Of a DNA stretch of 5,560 bases, positions 1 to 4,873 are shown in pieces (within the stretch, counting starts at the first letter, position 1; each line of letters begins with the position of its first letter). The stretch is from positions 1-5,560 of the forward strand of contig JAEZYO010000091.1 of assembly GCA_023419055.1 (NCBI GenBank), in the 5' to 3' direction. The notes beneath the pieces were generated by a model. The model made no database searches. It had not been told where the DNA came from and worked only from the letters and a program-made list of their open reading frames with translations. Source of the stretch: Pseudomonadota bacterium. GTDB taxonomy: Bacteria > Myxococcota > Polyangia > Polyangiales > Polyangiaceae. Position numbers and translations under genes: made by a program.

Positions 1-995
1 AAGCCGACCTCGCCCGAAGCCTCGCCGTCCCATCGATCGTCCGCGGTCTGACCGAGCAGCTGCGGAACGCTCGGTAGGTGTTGCTCCGGCGTCACCAGGC
101 GCCGCGTCGCGTAACGCGGCGCCGCGAGCGGGAACAAGAACGAATCCGGCTGCCCGTTGACGAGCTCGACGCGCACTCCGCGCCACGGCTCGTCCGTGTC
201 GTTGTGGATGAGCGCGAACCCCTGCAAGGTCGGCTCCTTCGCGCCGAGCAGCAGCCGGTACGAGGCGCGGAAGAGCGGCGCTTCCGCGACATAACCGAGC
301 GTGACGTTCGAACCGCTGCGGAGCTTCACGGTGAGCGCGTGCTCGCTCGTCGCGGACCCCGCTCGGGCGCGAGCCGCGCCGCGCAGGCGCTGCTGCACCA
401 GAGCGTCGAGGGGCTTCACGCCCTTCACCTCCGAGGTCGCGACGCGCCGCACCTCACCGCCGTCCGAGAGGAACAGGAGCGCTGTTTGCCTCTCCATGAC
501 GCAGGCGGCGCGCTCTCCGTCGGGTTCATCCTCCGGCGTTCGGCAGCGGGTGAGACCGCTCTCTTCACTGCGGAGCACGCGCACCAGCTGGCCGCGCGCC
601 ACACCGCCTGCCAGCGCGAGCTCGACACGCTCACCCTCGAGGCTCGCGAGGTAGCGATCGAACGAGAGCTCTCCCGTCGTGTCTTCCGGCAAGCCCGCGA
701 GCGCTCGGCCGTGAGCCGAGGTCGCAGGCTGCTCCATCTCCACGCCGATCACGCTCGCCTTGCCCTCCCCGTCGAGGATTACGAGCGTCTTCAAGGCATC
801 GTCCAGGTGGCTTCGTGGCACCGGCAGGCGCGCGGCCGAGCCGAGAGCGCCGCTGCGCTCGAAATAGGCGACGCCCGCCTCGTACAGGCGCACGCGAGTG
901 AGGGGCAACACTCCCTTCGTGTCGTCGGCGCGCGCGACACCTGCGCTCACGATGATGGACATCAAGACACCCGAGAGCCGGAGCGCACGCAGCAT
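1..995 (-). CDS. Exported DUF4139-family protein (3' end beyond window)
   Basis: The frame is open from an ATG at 995 to the left window edge, giving the first 331 residues; the C-terminus is missing. Residues 1-23 form a Sec signal peptide: Arg3/Arg6, a hydrophobic core LMSIIVSAGV, then cleavage after Ala-Arg-Ala (21-23). The mature protein should therefore be periplasmic or extracellular. The N-terminal block (about 33-75) has the pattern VRLYEAGVAYFER followed by DDALKTLVILD, as in proteins that carry DUF4139. The block at 231-286, with HNDTDEPWRGVRVELVNGQP at 264-283, matches the start of the DUF4139 beta-rich domain. The family (including MuiA-like proteins) has no established biochemical activity. 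An acidic insertion near 143-168 has two cysteines (151, 165) that could form a disulfide. The ribosome site is weak (AAGGGG, only 2 nt before ATG), but the signal peptide supports this start. The gene lies 93 bp after the hydrolase gene. The family call is made from recognised motifs, not a search. Confidence 0.82.
   Translation of the reverse strand, partial: MLRALRLSGVLMSIIVSAGVARADDTKGVLPLTRVRLYEAGVAYFERSGALGSAARLPVPRSHLDDALKTLVILDGEGKASVIGVEMEQPATSAHGRALAGLPEDTTGELSFDRYLASLEGERVELALAGGVARGQLVRVLRSEESGLTRCRTPEDEPDGERAACVMERQTALLFLSDGGEVRRVATSEVKGVKPLDALVQQRLRGAARARAGSATSEHALTVKLRSGSNVTLGYVAEAPLFRASYRLLLGAKEPTLQGFALIHNDTDEPWRGVRVELVNGQPDSFLFPLAAPRYATRRLVTPEQHLPSVPQLLGQTADDRWDGEASGEVG
98..123. 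repeat. Perfect 10-bp inverted repeat, 6-nt loop, inside the DUF4139 gene
   Basis: GGCGCCGCGT at 98-107 and its exact reverse complement ACGCGGCGCC at 114-123 flank the six bases CGCGTA. Either RNA strand could fold it into a strong GC hairpin. It lies in coding sequence (protein residues around A-P-R-Y-A-T-R-R, about 292-299). There is no U-tract, so it does not look like an intrinsic terminator. In sequence this GC-rich it could be chance. Confidence 0.6.
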
Positions 996-1088
996 GACCC
1001 CTTGCGACACCCGCCCCCGAAACAGGTTCCCGAACGTCCGCTAGAGCGACGAAACGGTTGGAGCGAGGTTGCCGAACCGGTCGGTGCT
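996..1088 (-). other. 93-bp intergenic gap, no clear signal
   Basis: The spacer between the hydrolase stop and the DUF4139 start has no convincing promoter hexamers and no hairpin followed by a T-tract on the minus strand. The only visible elements are short palindromic bits (ACCGGT) and a G-rich stretch just before the ATG. Read-through transcription from the hydrolase gene is possible but not shown. Confidence 0.5.
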
Positions 1089-2003
1089 CTACGTACCGAG
1101 GTGCTGGGCCAGAAAGGTGCGAGTCTCACCCCAGGCCGCGGCCGCGGACTTCTCGTCATAGCGCTCACCCGACGGGTTCGCGAAGGCGTGCTCGGCGTCG
1201 TAGGTGAGCACGCGGTGGGGCACCTGGGTCTGGTCGAGCGCGGCCTTGAAGGCGTCCACGGTGGCCGGCGGGATGCTCTTGTCCCGCGTGCCGAAGATCG
1301 CGAGCACCGGAGTCTTCAGCTTCGCGAGCGCGCCGGGGTCGGTCGGCACGTGGCCGTAGTAAATCACGGCCGCATTCAAATCTGGCGCGGCGAGCGCGAG
1401 CTCGAGCGCGTACTTCCCGCCGAAGCACCAGCCGATCGCGCCCGTGCGCTCCGCCTTCACGCTCCCGGACGTCATCAAGAACTTCCGCCCCGCGAGCAGC
1501 GTCTGGATCGCGCGCGCGTCGTTCACCGACTTGACGAGCTTCATCGCAGCGTCGGGCGTGGTCGCGACCTGCTTTTGAAAGAGATCGACCGCGAGCGCCG
1601 CGTAGCCGAGCTTGGCGAAGCGATCCGAGTAGTGCTTGATGTGATCGTTGAGGCCCCACCACTCGTGAACCACCACGAGCCCGGCGAGCGGCGGCTGCTT
1701 GCCGCTCGGCAAGCTGAGGTAAGCGCTAGATCCGTCGGGGAGCTCGACCGTGCGCCCCTCCGAAGGCGGAGCCGCGTCCGCCTTCAGCGTGTGCCAGCTC
1801 TTGAACTCCTCTTCACTGACGGCGCCGCTCACCGGATTGACCGCGCCCGCGGGAGGCGCGCTCGAGACCGGAGGCGGCGCGCTCGAGACGGGTCCCGGAG
1901 CGACGTCGCCGGGGGACCCAGAATCGGGCCCTGATGCCTGGGGCGTCGAGGACCGCTCGCAACCAGCGCCGATCAGCGCGGCGAGGAAGAGGAGAGCTCG
2001 CAT
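1089..2003 (-). CDS. Dienelactone hydrolase family lipoprotein
   Basis: The 304-residue protein is an alpha/beta-hydrolase of the dienelactone hydrolase (DLH) family. The nucleophile is Cys193 in GWCFGG, the acid is Asp241 in FGTRD, and the base is His272 in DAEHAF. The spacing Cys-48-Asp-31-His equals that of the classical Pseudomonas enzyme (Cys123, Asp171, His202). The family HEWWG motif, whose Glu interacts with the nucleophile, is at 113-117. Classical DLH opens lactone rings in chlorocatechol breakdown, but many members act on other esters, so the substrate is unknown. Residues 1-15 form a lipoprotein signal (Arg2, hydrophobic core, IGAGC with Cys15 as the lipidated residue). A Pro/Ser/Ala/Gly linker follows to about residue 62. 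The enzyme is therefore probably tethered in the envelope, whereas classical DLH is cytosolic and about 236 residues long. The ATG at 2003 is chosen because it supplies the signal; its ribosome site is weak. Confidence 0.9.
   Translation of the reverse strand: MRALLFLAALIGAGCERSSTPQASGPDSGSPGDVAPGPVSSAPPPVSSAPPAGAVNPVSGAVSEEEFKSWHTLKADAAPPSEGRTVELPDGSSAYLSLPSGKQPPLAGLVVVHEWWGLNDHIKHYSDRFAKLGYAALAVDLFQKQVATTPDAAMKLVKSVNDARAIQTLLAGRKFLMTSGSVKAERTGAIGWCFGGKYALELALAAPDLNAAVIYYGHVPTDPGALAKLKTPVLAIFGTRDKSIPPATVDAFKAALDQTQVPHRVLTYDAEHAFANPSGERYDEKSAAAAWGETRTFLAQHLGT
1855..1889. repeat. 14-bp direct repeat (period 21) in the lipoprotein linker
   Basis: GGCGCGCTCGAGAC occurs at 1855-1868 and again at 1876-1889. 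The 21-bp period is seven codons, so it is an in-frame duplication encoding VSSAPPP/VSSAPPA in the flexible linker of the hydrolase. Copy number could vary between strains without shifting the frame. Confidence 0.75.
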
Positions 2004-2017
2004 GCCCGAGCCGTACG

Positions 2018-2037
2018 TGACGCGCCGCCGCGCGTCA
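2018..2037. repeat. Perfect 8-bp inverted repeat just upstream of the hydrolase gene
   Basis: TGACGCGC at 2018-2025 and GCGCGTCA at 2030-2037 are exact reverse complements around a 4-nt loop. The element ends 14 bases before the hydrolase ATG, in the 93-bp spacer after the receiver-EAL gene. It could be an operator for a dimeric repressor, a hairpin in the 5' leader that affects ribosome access, or a processing or stability hairpin at the end of the upstream mRNA. No T-run follows on either strand, so it is not a typical intrinsic terminator. Confidence 0.6.
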
Positions 2038-2096
2038 GTGTGGAAGAACCCGCACCCGCGAGAAATTCCGCTCCGGGTCGGTCTTTCAGGGCAGGC

Positions 2097-3263
2097 TCAG
2101 TTGATGGGAGGAGCAAAAATGCTGGTCGTGCGAAACCCGCGCGCGGGCTTGGCGAACAAATAGCCCTGGAGCAGGCGCGCGCCGAGATCGTGAAGAACGT
2201 CTCGCTCGGCTGCGGTCTCGACCCCCTCGCACACGAGCTCCGTCCCGAGCTCTTCCGTGCACACGCTGATCATCGACCGCACGATGTTGGCCCGCGTCGC
2301 CGAAGATTCGATGCTCCGGACGAGCGCCATGTCGAGCTTGACCACGTCGGGCTCGAGCTGGCCCAGGCTCGAGCGGCCCGCGTAGCCGCCGAGATCGCCC
2401 ACCGCCACGCGGTAGCCGAGCCGGCGCAGCATGGCGATGCGCTCCGGCACGTCCGTGACGCGCTGAAGCGAGCTCGTCTCCGTGATCTCGAGCACGACGC
2501 GTTCGGCGTGCCGCGAGAGCGGAGCGTTCGCGTAGTAGAGATCGTCGTCGGCGAGATCCCTGGCGTGGAGGTTGATGAAGAGCGCCGAGCTCGCCGGCGC
2601 GTGCTCCGCTTCCTTGGCGACTTCCGCGCGAATCCTCCGCCCGAGCTCCACGATGCGGCCTAGACGCTCCGCGGCCTCGAACAACATTCCCGGGTCCGAG
2701 AGCACCGCCTCCGTCGAGCGGACCAGCGCCTCATGGCCGAAGACGGTGCGCTCCGGCCACGCGATGATGGGCTGAAACGCGATGAAAATGTTCGAAAGAG
2801 CGCGCTCGAAGCGCGCGTCGAGCTCGGCGCAGTCTCCGAGCTGCCGGGCCGCCCGCTCTTCCAGCGCGCGCCGCTTCGTGCGGACGAGGCGGTGCAGAGC
2901 CGCAGCTTCACGCACCGCGCTCGCCAGCCGGAACGGCTCCGAAGGTTGTTGTAGGCACCGGAACGCGCCGTAAGTCACCGCAGAGATCGCGCTCTCGAGG
3001 TTCGGGTCCCCCGCTAGCACGATGACGGGCACCTCGAGATCGAGAGCCCGAATGTTTCGTACGAGCTCGACTCCGTTCGTCCCCGGTACCGACGTGTCCG
3101 TGATGATGGCATCGAAGCGCCACCCTTCACGAAGCAAAGAGAGCCCCGTTTCGCTTGGCATGGTTCGAACGAAAACGCCCTCCGGCTCCAGGATCTCCGA
3201 AAGCGCCCGAGTGACGATGTCGTCGTCACCGACGAATAAGACTTCGCCTCGATTCTCGCGCAC
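2097..3263 (-). CDS. Receiver-EAL cyclic-di-GMP protein with altered active sites
   Basis: The 388-residue protein has an N-terminal response-regulator receiver (about 5-120), a charged helical linker (about 122-155) and a C-terminal EAL domain (about 158-380). EAL domains hydrolyse cyclic-di-GMP; receivers switch on phosphorylation by a histidine kinase. The receiver keeps Asp13/Asp14 and the phospho-acceptor Asp56 (IITDTSVPG). The usual Thr/Ser is Ala84 and the usual Lys before Pro is Gln106. The EAL domain keeps Gln164, the EALVR motif (178-182), Asn231, Glu259 and Glu262 (LEITET), Lys309, Glu346 (CEGVE) and Gln366. However, the DDFGTG-type loop reads GDLGGYAG: the first Asp, a metal ligand in the family, is Gly289, and the loop is one residue short. 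It may bind c-di-GMP without normal hydrolysis. GTG at 3263 is chosen because AGGAGGT lies 6 nt before it; a GTG 15 nt upstream would place that site inside the gene. No transmembrane segment is visible, so it is cytosolic. Confidence 0.9.
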   Translation of the reverse strand: MRENRGEVLFVGDDDIVTRALSEILEPEGVFVRTMPSETGLSLLREGWRFDAIITDTSVPGTNGVELVRNIRALDLEVPVIVLAGDPNLESAISAVTYGAFRCLQQPSEPFRLASAVREAAALHRLVRTKRRALEERAARQLGDCAELDARFERALSNIFIAFQPIIAWPERTVFGHEALVRSTEAVLSDPGMLFEAAERLGRIVELGRRIRAEVAKEAEHAPASSALFINLHARDLADDDLYYANAPLSRHAERVVLEITETSSLQRVTDVPERIAMLRRLGYRVAVGDLGGYAGRSSLGQLEPDVVKLDMALVRSIESSATRANIVRSMISVCTEELGTELVCEGVETAAERDVLHDLGARLLQGYLFAKPARGFRTTSIFAPPIN

Positions 3264-3268
3264 GAAAG

Positions 3269-3275
3269 ACCTCCT
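3269..3275 (-). promoter_or_regulatory. Shine-Dalgarno AGGAGGT fixing the GTG start of the receiver-EAL gene
   Basis: On the minus strand AGGAGGT is followed by a short pyrimidine-rich spacer and GTG at 3263-3261, leaving 6 nt between AGGAGG and the start. It is the only near-perfect ribosome site at a gene start in the window. It argues against the in-frame GTG at 3278, whose second and third codons would be the AGGAGG itself. Confidence 0.8.
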
Positions 3276-3363
3276 CACGGTCGCTCCTGTCGACCCCTGA
3301 TCCGAATGATCGACACGAACCGCCCTAATCGACCATTACCCTTCATCATGGCACACGCATAAT

Positions 3364-3381
3364 GGGCCTGTCCACCGGCCC
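3364..3381. repeat. Small inverted repeat in the leader region of the receiver-EAL gene
   Basis: GGGCC (3364-3368) and GGCCC (3377-3381) are separated by 8 bases. The element lies just downstream of the candidate -10 box in the direction of transcription, so it would be near the start of the transcript or act as a protein site. The stem is only 5 bp and has no T-tract. Confidence 0.3.
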
Positions 3382-3389
3382 TTACGCGG

Positions 3390-3418
3390 ATTCGATAGAA
3401 AAGTCGTGACTCGGTCAA
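3390..3418 (-). promoter_or_regulatory. Candidate sigma-70-type promoter for the receiver-EAL gene
   Basis: On the minus strand TTGACC (3418-3413, 5 of 6 matches to TTGACA) is separated by exactly 17 bases from TCGAAT (3395-3390, 4 of 6 matches to TATAAT). It lies about 130 bp upstream of the GTG start, in an interval with lower GC than the flanking genes. The -10 lacks the important second-position A, so this is only a candidate. Confidence 0.35.
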
Positions 3419-3421
3419 TCC

Positions 3422-3438
3422 GGTCGCCACCTTCGACC
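3422..3438. repeat. Small inverted repeat next to the candidate -35 box
   Basis: GGTCG (3422-3426) and CGACC (3434-3438) flank 7 bases. The element ends 4 bases upstream of the candidate TTGACC box, a position typical of an activator or repressor site. The stem is only 5 bp; chance is possible. Confidence 0.28.
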
Positions 3439-3497
3439 ATGGCACTGAATCGGCACTCGACGCGTTGCGCTTCACCCCACCTTGATATTTTCCTCGT

Positions 3498-4439
3498 TCA
3501 GCGACCTTCGACTGCGCTCAATCGAAGTCTTTGAGCAAGGCGTTCCCCCCGCGTCCTCAACCATAGACCCACTTTCGTCTCCGCCAGGCGCTCCACACGG
3601 AAGAAGGACGCGTAGGCGACTCCGGACAGTGGATAAGGAAACGCGATCGCCATCAACGCTACGACGCCGAGGTGAAAAGCGTACGCGCCGACCGCCCAAG
3701 TCCTTGCAAAACGGCCTCCCAAGAGCGCGAGGGGCGCGCCCAACTCGAGCAGTAGAGTCATCACCCCGAGGACTCGAAATAGGGGCGTGAAACCTACAAT
3801 CGCTGCGCCCACCGGGGAGTGCACACTGCCTAGCTCAATTTTCCGCAGGTTATCGTACGCGACCTGAACACGCAGCGCCTCGCCGCTCATCCAATGAAGC
3901 CCGCCCAACCTGAGCTTCGCCACGCCCGCGAGGAGATAGGTCACTGCCGTGACGGCACCCATGGCGGTGATGGCCCAACCGTAACGGCCGGACTCTCGCG
4001 GTGGCGAAGCCTCCGGCGCGTCGTCCTTGTCTGCCGCGGGCGCGACCGAGAGCAGGAGCAAATGGAGCGCCACCAGGTTCTCGGTGTGGAATTTCATCCC
4101 CCAAGAGTTGCGGTAGCTCGTCACCCACAGGAAAAGGAGCGCGAACGCCGGCCCCACCAGGCGGTAGCGGTAGCCCGCCACGAAAGCGACTCCGAGCACG
4201 ATCGAGAGGGCGGAAAGCCCGTAGACCAGGCCTCGCGGGAGCGGCGAGCCGAGGAGCGCCACCGGACCGACCGGATCGAACTCGCTCGGTTGAAAGCGCG
4301 TGACGCTCACGAAATTCGGGAAGCCTATGGCGAGCAGCGCTACCGCGTAGAGCCCTACCAAGACCCGCAGCATTCGGAGGCGCGAGGCCGGCGCGGGCCG
4401 ATACCAGAAGCGGTCGAAGGCTCGCCAGAGACGGTTCAT
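3498..4439 (-). CDS. HTTM-domain integral membrane protein (gamma-carboxylase-like membrane domain)
   Basis: The 313-residue protein consists largely of membrane helices, at about 22-43, 70-89, 94-108, 119-135, 155-173, 221-241 and 248-268. A short polar loop lies at 136-152 and a basic, probably cytosolic, tail at 280-313. Family marks of HTTM (horizontally transferred transmembrane) proteins are the R-LR-LRVLVGLYAV start, the SYRNSWGMKFHTENLVALHLLLL block (108-130, dominated by helix) and AGVAKLRLGGLHWMSGEAL (171-189). The last block resembles the AGVKKLDADW region of human vitamin-K-dependent gamma-carboxylase, placing Lys175 at the position of its catalytic base Lys218, as I recall the numbering. 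Bacterial stand-alone HTTM proteins mostly have no assigned function, and this one lacks the large lumenal domain of the human enzyme. The ATG overlaps the stop of the preceding gene (ATGA), so translation is coupled. The domain call is firm; the activity is unknown. Confidence 0.87.
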   Translation of the reverse strand: MNRLWRAFDRFWYRPAPASRLRMLRVLVGLYAVALLAIGFPNFVSVTRFQPSEFDPVGPVALLGSPLPRGLVYGLSALSIVLGVAFVAGYRYRLVGPAFALLFLWVTSYRNSWGMKFHTENLVALHLLLLSVAPAADKDDAPEASPPRESGRYGWAITAMGAVTAVTYLLAGVAKLRLGGLHWMSGEALRVQVAYDNLRKIELGSVHSPVGAAIVGFTPLFRVLGVMTLLLELGAPLALLGGRFARTWAVGAYAFHLGVVALMAIAFPYPLSGVAYASFFRVERLAETKVGLWLRTRGERLAQRLRLSAVEGR

Positions 4440-4873
4440 CGTTTCACCCGGCAGCGCGTCACCTCGAAGCGCTCCTCCGGCTCGGGGCCTCGTTCGAAGT
4501 AGGCGATCGGATCGAAGCGCGCCCCGACGATCCTGATTTCGACGACCCCACGGTGCTGCCGGCTCTCTCGCACACGCGCCGCCACCCCATTGCAGAAATC
4601 CGAGACCGCGGGTTCCCCGGCCTTCACGGCGCGGCGGACACGCGCCGCGGCCTGCATCACCTCCGCGTTCGCGACGAGCGCCGGCGGCAGGCGCGACGAC
4701 TCACGCTTCTTGTTCACGCCCTCCACGAAGTAAAAGAGCGGCTTTTCACGCTTCCTGGCGAACATCGGGTAGGTGGACAGCGGGTAAGAGTCGTCACTCG
4801 GCTCGCGCAAGAGGGGGCTCGCCACGAGCAAGGTGAGCCCGAGACCAAAGGCATAAGCAACCGGGCGCGACAC
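4436..4873 (-). CDS. Small membrane-anchored protein with YPMF motif, HTTM companion
   Basis: The 145-residue protein starts at GTG 4873, which shares one base with the TAG stop of the upstream gene. A longer frame reaching 5026 is open, but its extra 51 residues are an out-of-frame, Arg-rich reading of the neighbouring gene, so the short start is preferred. Residues 5-22 form one hydrophobic segment (a signal anchor or uncleaved signal). The motif YPLSTYPMFA follows at 30-39, then a soluble alpha/beta-looking region with Cys94 and Cys141 and a basic C-terminus. I do not recognise a named domain. From memory, small proteins with a P-(F/L)-S-x-YPMF-type motif occur beside HTTM genes, which fits its place here. 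The ATG of the HTTM gene lies in its last codons, with a 4-nt overlap. It is probably a partner subunit or accessory factor of the HTTM protein; that role is inferred from position only. Confidence 0.8.
   Translation of the reverse strand: MSRPVAYAFGLGLTLLVASPLLREPSDDSYPLSTYPMFARKREKPLFYFVEGVNKKRESSRLPPALVANAEVMQAAARVRRAVKAGEPAVSDFCNGVAARVRESRQHRGVVEIRIVGARFDPIAYFERGPEPEERFEVTRCRVKR

Larger units (their letters stand above)
3264..3497 (-). other. 234-bp lower-GC intergenic region between the HTTM and receiver-EAL genes
   Basis: This is the longest gene-free stretch. It has more A/T than its flanks (for example AAAATATC next to the HTTM stop) and carries the candidate promoter, two short inverted repeats and the Shine-Dalgarno annotated separately. 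There is no hairpin plus T-tract to end the HTTM transcript. A 66-codon open frame (3475-3275) crosses it but lacks the codon bias of the real genes. Confidence 0.6.

Noticed and set aside
1081..1099. TCGGT...ACCGA inverted repeat at the hydrolase stop, considered as a terminator
   Set aside because: The stem is only 5 bp, part of it is coding, and no T-run follows on the minus strand.
1165..1662. 165-codon minus-strand frame within the hydrolase gene
   Set aside because: It is the frame-shifted reading of the same strand as the hydrolase, Arg/Ala-rich, and the hydrolase frame is uninterrupted with its full catalytic triad.
78..1934. 618-codon open frame on the plus strand, the longest in the window
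   Set aside because: It is antisense to the DUF4139 and hydrolase genes, is extremely Arg/Glu/Ala-rich and has no recognisable domain. Both minus-strand genes have clear signal peptides and family motifs. Long antisense frames are common in high-GC DNA.
3275..3475. 66-codon frame on the minus strand in the gap between the HTTM and receiver-EAL genes
   Set aside because: Its third codon positions lack the G/C bias of the neighbours, it overlaps the candidate promoter, and no family resemblance is visible. A small real gene cannot be fully excluded.
3894..4502. 202-codon plus-strand frame opposite the HTTM gene
   Set aside because: It is highly charged (Arg/Glu/His) with no domain and lies antisense to a gene with clear membrane helices and HTTM motifs.
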